From Winogradskyella arenosi (GTDB taxonomy: Bacteria > Bacteroidota > Bacteroidia > Flavobacteriales > Flavobacteriaceae): a DNA stretch of 64,000 nt. The notes under the pieces were generated by a model. The model searched no databases, was not told the DNA's origin, and saw only the letters and a list, made by a program, of their open reading frames with translations. Positions 18,185 through 27,663 of this stretch are shown one piece after another (position 1 is the stretch's first letter; the number at the start of each line of letters is the position of its first letter). Made by a program: the position numbers and the translations under genes. The stretch lies in the NCBI RefSeq assembly GCF_003337305.1, contig NZ_QPJO01000002.1, positions 558,001-622,000 on the forward strand. The letters are read 5' to 3'.

Positions 18185-19651
18185 TTAGGCTTTGTTCCCT
18201 TCAGAATCTACGGTTCTAACGGTGACATTAGTGAGATTCTGCTGATTGCTTTCAAATACAAAGGGTTGGCGTTTTAATACTTGGGGTTGGTGTTTTACGG
18301 TACCTAAAACGGTTCCGTTACTCACAATTTCGTAATGCGAAATAGGATTGGCACCCGCATAAGCCGTTTGCCATGTCAGTCTTGTTTTGCCGTCTACCTT
18401 AACTTGATTGATCGCTCTAGGTGGGGTGAGTCCCACATTATCAAGTTGAAAGAAATTGGTCCGACCACCAGAAACTTGTGCTGTTTTTGCCTCTATCGCT
18501 TTTCGTTCTTCTAAGGACATAGCGTTTGGTTTTACTTGAGAAGCATAATAATTTTGAGTCAGTTGGCACTTTAACGGATCGTCATCAATTTGTCCAATTC
18601 CAATAATTAGGGTATCAATGCCTTCAGACGTTAAGACGTATTCTATCAGTTTATCACTTGGTAAGGTTGGCGAACCTACTTTTCTATAAATTTGGTCAGG
18701 GTCTCTGGAGAATCCAGGAACTTCATTATACATGGTTCCTGCTCCAAAGACTTTCATACCTATAACGCCTAAACCTTTAACTTTAGCCAGAGGAATAACG
18801 TTATGTTGCATATTAAAATACAGGTGATCATTAGAATTCATAGACACTAATAAGGCATCTAATAATCCATAGTCGTCACGTTGCAACATGTCTATCATGG
18901 CCTCAGGATTGTTATGTCCGGAAAAACCAATATGTTTTATTAATTTTTCATTTTTTGGATTGGTTCCCGTAAGATCGGTGCCATCTCGGTAATCTCTTAA
19001 AACGGCTAGGGCTCCACAATTTTCATCGGGATGAAGAGGTGTTTCTAAACCCTTGTAAAGCACATCAACTTCTTCAATCGTCGTAAGACTGTGTATTAAA
19101 AAGATGTCTACATAAGAACCTTCAGGGTAATTGCCTTCTCCATCACCAAATATTTGAGACATGGTTCGTTTTATATCTTGTGCCGCCGTTTCTACATCCT
19201 CGCCGTTAGATTTATTTCTAACGTTTTCCATTTCTTTCCAACCGGGTTTTCCCCATCGCATTAAGGTCTTACTCGTTAAGGTAATGGATTCCCTTAATTT
19301 CTTATTGTAATTGGGTTTTCCTGGTATAAGGTTTAAATTCTCAAAAGCTTTATGGAAATACAGCTGACTAGGACCGTAGACATTGGAGGTGTCGTAATAA
19401 TTAATGCCTAAATCAAAAGCTTTTTCAATAATAGCTACCGGATCTACATCGTCTGGCGTCCATTGAATAGAGGCTTGTCCGCCTAAACCTAATGTGGTCA
19501 CTTTATTTTTCATTCGGCCAAAAGGTCTCATCATAGCTGCGGGTGCTTTATCAGAGAAATTTACATCGAAAGGTAAAAACATGGCTCCCGCAGTTGCCAT
19601 ACTTGATAATTTAATAAAATCGCGTCGTGAAACAGGGTACTTACTTTTCAT
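18185..19651 (-). CDS. Tat-exported aldo/keto reductase
   Basis: I start it at the ATG at 19649-19651 because this puts a twin-arginine signal (SRRDFIKLSSMATAGAMFLP) at the N-terminus; the open frame reaches back to 19702. The aldo/keto reductase barrel is seen from about residue 45: TTLGLGGQASIQWTPDD, the catalytic-Asp/Tyr region FDLGINYYDTSNVYGPS, IFLIHSLTTIEE and HIGFSGHNNPEA. The C-terminal ~80 residues form a fibronectin-type III-like beta domain (TRLTWQTAYAGANPISHYE). It should be folded with its cofactor and exported to the periplasm. It precedes larE by 51 bases and may be cotranscribed, though no biochemical link to the nickel cofactor is known to me. Confidence 0.8.
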   Translation of the reverse strand: MKSKYPVSRRDFIKLSSMATAGAMFLPFDVNFSDKAPAAMMRPFGRMKNKVTTLGLGGQASIQWTPDDVDPVAIIEKAFDLGINYYDTSNVYGPSQLYFHKAFENLNLIPGKPNYNKKLRESITLTSKTLMRWGKPGWKEMENVRNKSNGEDVETAAQDIKRTMSQIFGDGEGNYPEGSYVDIFLIHSLTTIEEVDVLYKGLETPLHPDENCGALAVLRDYRDGTDLTGTNPKNEKLIKHIGFSGHNNPEAMIDMLQRDDYGLLDALLVSMNSNDHLYFNMQHNVIPLAKVKGLGVIGMKVFGAGTMYNEVPGFSRDPDQIYRKVGSPTLPSDKLIEYVLTSEGIDTLIIGIGQIDDDPLKCQLTQNYYASQVKPNAMSLEERKAIEAKTAQVSGGRTNFFQLDNVGLTPPRAINQVKVDGKTRLTWQTAYAGANPISHYEIVSNGTVLGTVKHQPQVLKRQPFVFESNQQNLTNVTVRTVDSEGNKA

Positions 19652-20165
19652 GTTTAAGGGTTTTCGGTGAGGGTCTAAGTTAATAATCTCTGAGGCGAAC
19701 AAAGTAAGCCGTAGACCAATTAAGTATTTTTTAACATGAATTGACGGGTTAAGGTTAATCTTACAAATATTTCGGTTAATATTGTAAATAAAGCGAGTGT
19801 GCAGCTGATAAAACGTTTAAGCAGTTTAACAGAAATAAGACTCAATTTAAGAGCTGTTTTAAGCTAATTAGGAATATTGAAGCGGTAAGGACAAAGTTTT
19901 AAATAAGAAAGTTGTGTTAAAAATTGGCCTTATATAAAATAATAAAAGAACAATACGGTTAACTTACTCTAAGGTATAAATTAAAGACTAGGAATTTCAG
20001 AATTAAAGAAAACCTAGGTGTAAAATTCGGATTTCTATGCATGATGCTGTATATTCACGCTCTTAAAATAACAAAAAGGCGCTAAGTACGGGGTGTTAAA
20101 CTACGTTATAGGGTCTTAATGCATCCACAAGTTAACCAATCAGCCTTTTTTTAAAAATAGAATAA
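19652..20165. other. Intergenic region, divergent promoters expected
   Basis: About 510 bases lie between the divergent aldo/keto reductase and sterol desaturase genes. No open frame with convincing coding character is present on either strand. AAAAAGGCG near 20073 and GCCTTTTTT near 20143 are inverted copies about 60 bases apart and could pair across the leader of the plus-strand gene. I see no clear consensus promoter. Confidence 0.4.
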
Positions 20166-21116
20166 ATGGACATTACTAACCCTTTAGTATACGGAGTTCC
20201 GTGTTTTTTAGGTCTTATTGCTTTAGAGCTTTCGTACAGCAAAGTTTTAGATGATAATAAGTCGCTATACCATTGGAAAGATTTAATTTCTAGTGTTTCT
20301 CTTGGTGTGGGATCGGCCATACTTGGTGCCTTAATAAAAACGGTATCAATCGTCGTGATTTTTAATTTTGCTTACGACCTTTTTAATCCGATGGTTAATG
20401 GTGTGCGTACCAATATTATGGGATACGAGTCTTTTGGGTATGTTTGGTATATTTGGGTGATTTGTATGCTTTTAGATGATTTTACCTATTACTGGTTCCA
20501 TAGACAAAACCATATGGTGCGTTTTTTTTGGGCGGCACATATTGTGCACCATTCTTCAGATAATTTTAATTTAGGTACGGCAGTGCGTAATGGATGGTTT
20601 ACTATTTTCTATAAGCCTTTGTTTTATGTATGGATTGTGATGATTGGTTTTCCGCCAGAAATGCTTGTGGTGTGTTTAGGGATTGAGGCCCTTTGGCAAT
20701 TTCAACTGCACACCCAATATATTAAGAAAATGGGATTCATTGAAAAAATTTTGAATACCCATACCATGCACCAAGTACATCATGCAAGAAACTTGGAGTA
20801 TATGGATAAAAACCATGGTGGGTTTCTTAATGTTTTTGACCGAATTTTTGGTACCTGGAAAGAACTTGATGAGTCTATTGATATTGAATATGGTGTGTCT
20901 ACACCTCCAAATTCTTACAATATATTTGTGATCTTAACTCACGAGTATAAGAACATTTGGGAGGACATGAAGAAATCCAGGAATTTGTATCATAAATGGA
21001 TGTACGTTTTCGGACCTCCGGGGTGGAGTCACGATGGAAGCACGCTAACGGTAAAGCAAATGAGACGTCAATTGGCTTATGAAGCTCAAAATGAAAAGCT
21101 TAAAAATGCCTCTTGA
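20166..21116 (+). CDS. Sterol desaturase / fatty acid hydroxylase family protein
   Basis: A 316-residue integral membrane di-iron enzyme of the fatty acid hydroxylase superfamily. Histidine boxes are FHRQNH (~residues 113-118), HIVHH (~128-132) and HTMHQVHH (~199-206), in the usual order and spacing. Four hydrophobic segments lie in the first two thirds. Such proteins hydroxylate or desaturate a lipid C-H bond with O2; the exact substrate (sterol-like lipid, carotenoid or fatty acid) cannot be told from sequence. The gene converges with the SLC13 permease gene, 33 bases away, with no obvious terminator between them. Confidence 0.85.
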   Translation: MDITNPLVYGVPCFLGLIALELSYSKVLDDNKSLYHWKDLISSVSLGVGSAILGALIKTVSIVVIFNFAYDLFNPMVNGVRTNIMGYESFGYVWYIWVICMLLDDFTYYWFHRQNHMVRFFWAAHIVHHSSDNFNLGTAVRNGWFTIFYKPLFYVWIVMIGFPPEMLVVCLGIEALWQFQLHTQYIKKMGFIEKILNTHTMHQVHHARNLEYMDKNHGGFLNVFDRIFGTWKELDESIDIEYGVSTPPNSYNIFVILTHEYKNIWEDMKKSRNLYHKWMYVFGPPGWSHDGSTLTVKQMRRQLAYEAQNEKLKNAS

Positions 21117-21149
21117 TTTTTGATTCGCATTTATTGATTTAGTTTTATG

Positions 21150-22964
21150 TTATAAATCTATAGAAAGCATTAAGGAGCCCACTAGCCATAAGGTAAAGGA
21201 TAATAAACCTCCAATATACAAAAAGTGCTTAAAGCTGTAGGCGCCCGTTCCGTAAATAAGCGTGTTGGTTTGGTAGCCAATGGGGGTGAAAAAGCTAAAA
21301 TTTGCACCAAACATTACAGCGAGTAAAAAAGGTTTGATATCTAAATTTAAACCACTAGCAACAGCAATAGCTATTGGTGTCATAATAATGGCTGTAGCAT
21401 TATTAGAAATAACTCCAGATAATAGGATTGTAACGCCAAAGATTAAACTTAAAACTACGGTTGCACTTTGATTATCCATTAGTGTTAATAAATGTTCGGA
21501 GAGCCAAATATCGGCACCACTATTGGTCATAGCTGTACCTAAAGGAATCATACCTGCTAATAAGAATATAATCTGCCAATTCACTTTTTGATAAACACTT
21601 TCTAATTTAATACAGTGTGTTAATAGCATGGCGGCGACTCCTGCTAATGATGCAGTTAAGATAGAAAGTAAACTAGTAGCCGCTAAACTTATTACAACAA
21701 TTAAAATGATTAAGGCGGTTATGGTTTTAGATTTTGGGACTTGAGGTTTAAAATCATGTTCATTCAAAATGGCAATATTTTCAATATGATAAAGGTCTGA
21801 TATTTTGTGTTCTTGCATTTCTAATAAGACCCGATCTCCAGGTTTTAAATTGATGTCTTCGATGTCTTTACGTAGCAGACGTTCTTTGGTGTTTCTTAAG
21901 TTGCGACGTTTTTTAATAGCTATAGGGAAAGCCCCTTCAAAAGAAATTCGTCTTAAACCTTTTAAGGTTTTTCCTATAAGATTAGAACCAGGAAGGATCA
22001 GGGTTTCAATATAAGTGACATCAGATTGTTTTTGGTCTTGGTCGCCTCTATTAAAGTTTTCAATATGTTGCTTCTGGCGTTTTTCATTTAAAACAAATCC
22101 ATTTTCTTTAAGAAAGGATTGAAAATTATCTAGATTACTCATTAAAACTAAATTGTCATTAGCCTTTAATTCAATGTATTTTCCGGGATCATTAATGACT
22201 TGTTCATCTCTAATTAGTTTTAAGACCCTAGAATCTTCAGCATTTAAGAAATCAATAGTTCCAAATTGTTGTCCGATAAAAGGGGAGTCTTCATTAACTT
22301 TTATGGTAAACATGTAAGATTCAATATCGTAATCAGAGGATAAATTACTTTTTTTGTTTTTCGGGAGAAAACGAGTAGCGACCGTCATAATCGCTAATCC
22401 GATGGTGAAAAACACAATACCATATCCTGAAAATTCGAAAAAACGAAATCCTATCTCGCCTTGATCTTGAGCAATAGCATTGACAATTAAATTTGTTGAG
22501 GTCCCCATTAAGGTGCAACTTCCGCCTAAAATTCCTGCAAATGAAATGGGCATTAACAAACGTGAGGATGAAAACCCATATGTAATGGATAACCTATTAA
22601 TGATTTTTATAAAAATAATGACCACGGCAGTCGTGCTGATAAAGGCTGAAATACTAGCGGAAATAATCATAAAGGCCGGTGTGAGTAAGAGGAGTGGTAA
22701 GACTCTTAATTTTTTAATGCCATTAGAAAGCCACTGGATAACGCCATTTTCTTCAAGACCTACCGCTAAAATCATTAAAGAAAGTACAGTTACAGTGGCC
22801 GGATTGGCAAAACCACTAATCGCTTCCTCTGGTGAGGTGAGTTGAAGTAGGGCTAAAGCAACAATGATAAAAAAGGCAATTTTATCAACAGGAAAAAGTT
22901 CAGTAACAAAGAGTATGATACTTAAACCGATAATGATAAAAACCAATAATATTGAAAGCTCCAT
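21150..22964 (-). CDS. SLC13-family permease with two TrkA-C domains
   Basis: A 604-residue inner-membrane transporter of the DASS/SLC13 (CitMHS-like) superfamily. Two membrane halves (residues ~1-200 and ~400-604) flank a cytoplasmic insert with two RCK_C/TrkA-C modules (NEDSPFIGQQFGTIDFLNAE and LPGSNLIGKTLKGLRRISFE). The conserved SNT-type loops are present as GTSTNLIVNAIA in the first half and SNNATAIIMTPIA in the second. Bacterial members with this layout take up sulfate or carboxylates with sodium; the substrate is not settled by sequence. It is transcribed alone. Confidence 0.85.
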   Translation of the reverse strand: MELSILLVFIIIGLSIILFVTELFPVDKIAFFIIVALALLQLTSPEEAISGFANPATVTVLSLMILAVGLEENGVIQWLSNGIKKLRVLPLLLLTPAFMIISASISAFISTTAVVIIFIKIINRLSITYGFSSSRLLMPISFAGILGGSCTLMGTSTNLIVNAIAQDQGEIGFRFFEFSGYGIVFFTIGLAIMTVATRFLPKNKKSNLSSDYDIESYMFTIKVNEDSPFIGQQFGTIDFLNAEDSRVLKLIRDEQVINDPGKYIELKANDNLVLMSNLDNFQSFLKENGFVLNEKRQKQHIENFNRGDQDQKQSDVTYIETLILPGSNLIGKTLKGLRRISFEGAFPIAIKKRRNLRNTKERLLRKDIEDINLKPGDRVLLEMQEHKISDLYHIENIAILNEHDFKPQVPKSKTITALIILIVVISLAATSLLSILTASLAGVAAMLLTHCIKLESVYQKVNWQIIFLLAGMIPLGTAMTNSGADIWLSEHLLTLMDNQSATVVLSLIFGVTILLSGVISNNATAIIMTPIAIAVASGLNLDIKPFLLAVMFGANFSFFTPIGYQTNTLIYGTGAYSFKHFLYIGGLLSFTLWLVGSLMLSIDL

Positions 22965-23190
22965 GGCATAGTTATATGCTACTAAAGTTAATTAAAGAAA
23001 AAATAGAAAAGGTGCTCAAATCAATATTTCGTTGCTATAATTGCGAAATAAATCAGTGATCTATACCCTTGTTAATGAACTATCAATTTAGGGATTAGAC
23101 TCACATTAGCACGACATGAGTTAAGCATCTTTAATAGATTTACGCAAATTTGTAACCTAAAATCAACCCTTTTATCTTATTCGTTTTTCT

Positions 23191-24048
23191 ATGTTTCAAA
23201 CAATCTTTAACCCAACAATTCGCAACACCTGTAGTTTAATTCTTATGTTTTTTGCAAGTACTTCGGTATTTTCTCAGGCCTTTACCAAGGAAGCTTTGGA
23301 AGACTCAATAGCCAAGCAACCTTATTTTTCTATTCATAAGGACAATTACTTTATTACAGGTGTGCCTACCAATAGAGCTATTAATAGCGAAACGGCAAAT
23401 GCAAAATATCAAATTAGTTTTAAGCAGATCCTAACCCGAAGTAAATTACCACTAGATACCTATTTATTTTTAACCTATACTCAAAAGTCATTTTGGAATA
23501 TCTATGCTGAATCCTTTCCATTTAACGATATTAATTTTAATCCGTCTATCGCTTTAGGAAAGGCGTTTTATGGAAAAGATAATCGCTTGAAAGGGATTGG
23601 AACTTTATCTTTTGAGCATGAATCTAATGGTAGAGATAGTATTGCTTCGCGAAGCTGGAACCGGATTAGCGCAGAGTACACCACCAATGTGGCTAAAAAT
23701 ACCGTAGCGACGTTTAAGGCTTGGTTGCCTTTTGCTTATAAAGAGGGGAACCCGGATCTGTTAGAATATGTTGGTTTAGGGCAAATTAATATATCACATA
23801 CCTACCAACCGGATAAACTAATTTTTGATTTAAGATTACGAAAAGGACTTAATTTTGAAGGGAAAGGTTCCGTGCGCACACGGATTTATTTTAATCCTTT
23901 TGACAATAATATTTCTAATCAATATCTCATGCTCGAGTGGTATGTAGGACAAGCGGAAGGCCTCTTAGACTACCAACAATCACAAAGTATGATCAGGATT
24001 GGTTATGTGATAAGAACCAATGAGTTTAAGTGGTTTAGTGGTAAGTAA
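23191..24048 (+). CDS. pldA: Outer-membrane phospholipase A
   Basis: A 285-residue protein with a signal peptide ending near VFSQ (residue ~30) and a beta-barrel body. The OMPLA active-site region is clear: FEHESNGRDSIASRSWNRI, holding the catalytic His and Ser of the HxSNGR motif and the Asn of RSWNR. Upstream, LTYTQKSFWNIYAESFPFND matches the conserved YTQ..W...SxPFR stretch. The enzyme is a calcium-dependent, dimerising phospholipase in the outer membrane that removes phospholipid misplaced in the outer leaflet. It converges with the DUF457 gene, 8 bases away. Confidence 0.9.
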   Translation: MFQTIFNPTIRNTCSLILMFFASTSVFSQAFTKEALEDSIAKQPYFSIHKDNYFITGVPTNRAINSETANAKYQISFKQILTRSKLPLDTYLFLTYTQKSFWNIYAESFPFNDINFNPSIALGKAFYGKDNRLKGIGTLSFEHESNGRDSIASRSWNRISAEYTTNVAKNTVATFKAWLPFAYKEGNPDLLEYVGLGQINISHTYQPDKLIFDLRLRKGLNFEGKGSVRTRIYFNPFDNNISNQYLMLEWYVGQAEGLLDYQQSQSMIRIGYVIRTNEFKWFSGK

Positions 24049-24056
24049 GCGCTGTC

Positions 24057-25055
24057 TTAATTCCCTTGAAGCCGTTCCCATAAATCGGCAATGAGTTTTT
24101 TACCTTGTGGTGTTGCTTTTTCCTGCTCCGTAAAGAACACTTCCCCAGAGGCATCGGTGCTAATTAAATATTTAAATACAAAATCTTGTGATTGCGGTTC
24201 CATACTTAAGACTCCAAAGCGTAAGTCGTTAAAATATAACTGCTCATTCTCAAGGGTTATGGTGTACCAACCTTCGGAAATGGCAACCATACGTTGTACT
24301 TTTTCATTCTGAATTAAATCGCCTAAAAGCTGATGATTTTTAGGGTAGGCTTCAAATTGAATGGGTTGTGAATCAAAAAATGAATAGCGTCCTAATAAGT
24401 AGGTGTTTTCAGTGTCTACATTGGCGTTCCATAAAATGGTGTTTAAAGCGGATGGTCTTGTGTCTATCGCTTTATAACTGAAGTTTTGCTTGTCTAATTC
24501 CGCTTTAAATTGGGTCTGAGCCACATCCTTCAACATAAAGGTGACTGCTAAATAGGCCGTACTTAATCCAAGACCTAAGCCATTATAAAGGCGTCTTTTC
24601 TTTGTGGTTCGACCTTGAAACATCGTTAGAATTAAAAATATTAAAAATGGTAAGGTGTATAAAGGGTCTATCACAAAAATGGTTTTGAAGGCTAATCGCA
24701 ATTCTAAAGGCCAAAAAAACTGTGTGCCCCAGGTGGTATGCGCATCAAGAAGAGGGTGTGTAATTAAAGACCAAAAAAAGAGCCAGGCCCAACCTTTAAA
24801 ATCTTTATAAGTTTCATAGCGCGAGACCAACCAAGCCAATAAGGGTGCAAAGAGCACAGAAAATAAGATGGAATGTGTAAAGCCTCTGTGAATGGCTAAG
24901 GCCGTCACCGTATCGGTGAAATGAGATGCAAAAACATCCAAATCTGGAATGGTACCCGCAATAGCACCATACAATAAAGCTTTGTTTCCAACTTTTTTAC
25001 CTAAAACAGCTTCGCCAACAGCGGCTCCTAAAACAATTTGTGTGAGTGAATCCAT
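24057..25055 (-). CDS. DUF457/YdjM-type membrane metal-dependent hydrolase
   Basis: A 332-residue protein beginning with the family signature MDSLTQIVLGAAVGEAVLGK. It continues with GAIAGTIPDLDVFASHF, AIHRGFTHSILFSVLFAPLL and SLITHPLLDAHTTWGTQFF. The conserved His and Asp residues (PDLD, HRGFTHS, HPLLDAHT) would lie at the membrane face and bind metal. Four to five transmembrane segments are followed by a C-terminal soluble part of about 130 residues. E. coli YdjM of this family is SOS-induced; true substrate unknown. The start ATG is followed by a 336-base gap to the next gene. Confidence 0.85.
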   Translation of the reverse strand: MDSLTQIVLGAAVGEAVLGKKVGNKALLYGAIAGTIPDLDVFASHFTDTVTALAIHRGFTHSILFSVLFAPLLAWLVSRYETYKDFKGWAWLFFWSLITHPLLDAHTTWGTQFFWPLELRLAFKTIFVIDPLYTLPFLIFLILTMFQGRTTKKRRLYNGLGLGLSTAYLAVTFMLKDVAQTQFKAELDKQNFSYKAIDTRPSALNTILWNANVDTENTYLLGRYSFFDSQPIQFEAYPKNHQLLGDLIQNEKVQRMVAISEGWYTITLENEQLYFNDLRFGVLSMEPQSQDFVFKYLISTDASGEVFFTEQEKATPQGKKLIADLWERLQGN

Positions 25056-25391
25056 ATGTGGGTCAAAGATAATCTTTCGGTTGAGACTACGAGGCGCTAA
25101 ACTAAGATGTACACAAGGATTTTGAATTTGCTGATCTAAATGGAACTAAAATTAAGCTTAGAATTGATTTTTGGTATTGAAAAATGCGAAGATTGTTTGC
25201 TTACGAATTGATTCTTAGTCACTCAGCCTAAATTCTCGCTTTTCATAGGAAATATATTGATTTGTTAAACTTTTTTTTGAACTTCCATTATCGGAGTTTG
25301 ACTTGAATTTAAGTTTTTGATTTCGAATTGTTTATTGCAAAATGAATTTGCAGGTTGTAAACTATGAAGCAATAATTATGGGAAATAACGT
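25056..25391. other. Intergenic region before the biosynthetic locus
   Basis: About 336 bases between divergent genes contain no convincing open frame. TGAATTTG at 25343-25350 is one base from the TAnnTTTG promoter element, with TTTG at 25316-25319 upstream at a usable distance; this could drive the following gene set. I give it low weight. Confidence 0.35.
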
Positions 25392-26192
25392 ATGGGAGAT
25401 TTTATAAAAAAATATGAAGTTTGGATATTTTTAGTGCTTTGCCCTTTGGTAAACGTACCCTTTGTTCAGGCAAGAATAGAAGGCTTAATTTCAGCATCTA
25501 TATATAATACCGGTCGGTTTTGTATCCTCTTATTTATTTTAATTTGTTTGTTGCTCTATACCCGAGGCCCCAAAGGCGTCGTTAATTTGTTTAAACCGAT
25601 GTTAACTTGGAAAGTGCCTCCAAAATGGTATCTCTTAAGTTTAATATTTCCTTCGACTATAGCACTTATAACTTTAGTCTTAAAAAGTGTTTATTATGAT
25701 GTTGAGGTAGATACATTTATTACCATCAAAATCACAACCCTTAGGGCTTATATCGCTTTCTTTGTTTGGGCTTTTCTTGGAGAAGTGGTTTGGGTAAGTT
25801 ATTGTATTCGCGAATTATCAAAAAATATAAAACCATTTTATGCCGGTCAGATTGTTGCTGTATTCTGGGCCTTGTGGTTTATTCCTGTAATTCTTTTGGG
25901 TGAGGGTATATTACCTGAAATACCTATTGTTTCGGCCTTTATTTTTATGTTCGGTGTGGCCGGTATGTGTGCCTTTATTTACAGCCATACCAAAAGTGGC
26001 CTCTGTGTACTGCTGTTACAATCTATGGTGAATCTAACCTTGGTGTCCTTTCCAATTTCACCAACCAATGGTGGCGCGCCTACGTATACCACCTTCGGAA
26101 TTATTTATTTTTTAACCATGTTAGGACTTTGGGGCGGCGATTACCTTATAAAACATAATAAAAAGAAAACATTGCAATTAGAGCGCTCATAA
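25392..26192 (+). CDS. CPBP-like membrane protein lacking catalytic residues
   Basis: A 266-residue protein with about seven membrane segments. The order of conserved blocks fits the CPBP (CAAX protease and bacteriocin-processing) family. However, motif 1, normally EExxxR, reads GEVVWVSY; motif 2, normally FxxxH after WALW, reads WALWFIPV; and motif 3, normally HxxxN, reads LQSMVN. All three catalytic positions are therefore altered, so proteolysis is unlikely. Such proteins occur beside peptide and natural-product genes, sometimes for self-immunity. It is followed after 23 bases by the methyltransferase gene. Confidence 0.65.
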   Translation: MGDFIKKYEVWIFLVLCPLVNVPFVQARIEGLISASIYNTGRFCILLFILICLLLYTRGPKGVVNLFKPMLTWKVPPKWYLLSLIFPSTIALITLVLKSVYYDVEVDTFITIKITTLRAYIAFFVWAFLGEVVWVSYCIRELSKNIKPFYAGQIVAVFWALWFIPVILLGEGILPEIPIVSAFIFMFGVAGMCAFIYSHTKSGLCVLLLQSMVNLTLVSFPISPTNGGAPTYTTFGIIYFLTMLGLWGGDYLIKHNKKKTLQLERS

Positions 26193-26215
26193 CTATTGTT
26201 CAATATTAATTTAAG

Positions 26216-27070
26216 ATGAAAGGAAAAATTAGGTCTGTTTTCGTGGGGTTTCTTACAAATACTGTAGGGCGTATGCTCGTAGCTTTGTGTCCTCAAAAAG
26301 TAAAACAATTGTCCGAAAAAGGATTAACTTTAGTATTGGGCGATAATTTAAGTTTATCAGAGCGTTTAATGCGAAGAGCTATTCTTAATAACATCGAAAA
26401 AAATGAAGACCACGAGCAGTTAGCGCAATTGCATAAAACCTACTGGGCCAAACAAGGCGATGATTTTGTAAACAATACAGAAGCTAATTTAAAGAATGTT
26501 CACTTGCCAGCGTATAAGGCTACACTCGAGGTTCTTAATGCTGAAATTTTAAATGCGCCTATGGCATTTGATAAACTGGTAGAGATCGGAACAGGTAATG
26601 GGAGTGTTTTAAATTATTTATCAACCACTTTTCCTAGTGTAAACGACTTTATTGGCATTGATCTTAGTAAGGAACAAACCAAAATTAATCACATAAACTA
26701 CAAGGATAACCCTAAGCTGAAATTTGTTGGAGGCGATGTTCTCGATTGGCTAGAACAGCAGCAGCAAGGTAATTATGTGTTCTTAACCTTTAGAGGAGTT
26801 TTAGAATATTTTACACAACGACAATTAACCGCATTTTTTGAAAAACTAAATGCTTTAGGATCTATTATATTCTTTGCTATAGAACCCACAGATGCAGCAC
26901 ATAATTATGAGACGTCTCCAAATTCTAAAGTCTATGGTGTAGAAGGGTCGTTTTCTCATAATTACGAAAAGCTTTTTAAAGATGCGAAATTCAATGTTTG
27001 GTATTCAGATGCAAAAAATGAAGCCGGACACCCCTACAAGATAAGAATTGTAGGGGCGAAAAACTTTTAA
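26216..27070 (+). CDS. Class I SAM-dependent methyltransferase
   Basis: A 284-residue protein. The SAM-binding motif I reads KLVEIGTGNGSVLNYL (about residues 119-134) and is followed by the acidic loop FIGIDLSKEQ and motif II-like KFVGGDVLDWLE. About 100 residues precede the methyltransferase core and show no recognised domain. The methyl acceptor is unknown. Gene spacing (23 bases before, 73 after) suggests cotranscription with the CPBP-like protein and the acetyltransferase, ahead of the assembly-line genes. A role in modifying the natural product, or in resistance, is a reasonable inference. Confidence 0.75.
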   Translation: MKGKIRSVFVGFLTNTVGRMLVALCPQKVKQLSEKGLTLVLGDNLSLSERLMRRAILNNIEKNEDHEQLAQLHKTYWAKQGDDFVNNTEANLKNVHLPAYKATLEVLNAEILNAPMAFDKLVEIGTGNGSVLNYLSTTFPSVNDFIGIDLSKEQTKINHINYKDNPKLKFVGGDVLDWLEQQQQGNYVFLTFRGVLEYFTQRQLTAFFEKLNALGSIIFFAIEPTDAAHNYETSPNSKVYGVEGSFSHNYEKLFKDAKFNVWYSDAKNEAGHPYKIRIVGAKNF

Positions 27071-27143
27071 GCCTAATCTTCAAAGTATCAATTTGAATGA
27101 AAAGGTATTAAAAGTTGTTAAAAACTAACCTAATAATTAGAAA

Positions 27144-27581
27144 ATGAAGACAACCACATATGACGCTTTAAACAAAATAAACGCCTCCGAAAGGGAGCGT
27201 GTTGCAGATTTTATATTTACCCATCTCGAAAAATACGGTGACCCCATAACGGCCATAAAAAAGGCCATTGATTATGCAGTAAAAGATCGTCCGAGTTTAG
27301 GAGGGTATGTCTTTGTAATGGAAGAGGACGAAAAGATTGTGGGCGCTGTAGTAATCAATAAAACCGGAATGGATGAATATATTCCAGAGAATATTTTGGT
27401 CTATATCGCAACCCATAAAGATCATAGAAGAAAGGGCTTCGGACAAAAATTAATGGAGTATGCAATTCGTAATTGTGAAGGGAGTATAGCCTTGCATTGC
27501 GAAAAAGATAATCCGGCTAAAATGCTCTATGAAAAGTTAGGATTTACCAATAAGTATTTAGAAATGCGATTAGAAAAATAA
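27144..27581 (+). CDS. GNAT-family N-acetyltransferase
   Basis: A 145-residue single-domain acetyltransferase. Motif A is VYIATHKDHRRKGFGQKLME (about residues 88-107), with RRKGFG as the acetyl-CoA loop. The end, LHCEKDNPAKMLYEKLGFTN, is the usual motif B region with NPAKMLYEKLGF. The acceptor is unknown. Position between the methyltransferase and racemase-like genes suggests that it belongs to the same biosynthetic unit and could acetylate an amine, either in the product or in a resistance step. Confidence 0.8.
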   Translation: MKTTTYDALNKINASERERVADFIFTHLEKYGDPITAIKKAIDYAVKDRPSLGGYVFVMEEDEKIVGAVVINKTGMDEYIPENILVYIATHKDHRRKGFGQKLMEYAIRNCEGSIALHCEKDNPAKMLYEKLGFTNKYLEMRLEK

Positions 27582-27663
27582 AAGCTGTGGCATCTAAAAT
27601 GCTGAAGTCGCTTATGTATTAAATATGTAATGCTTTTCAATTTTTAGATAAAAACACATTGCA

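Noticed and set aside
18185..19651. The Tat-signal oxidoreductase as a LarA-type racemase
   Set aside because: The sequence is clearly an aldo/keto reductase barrel with no DUF2088/LarA features.
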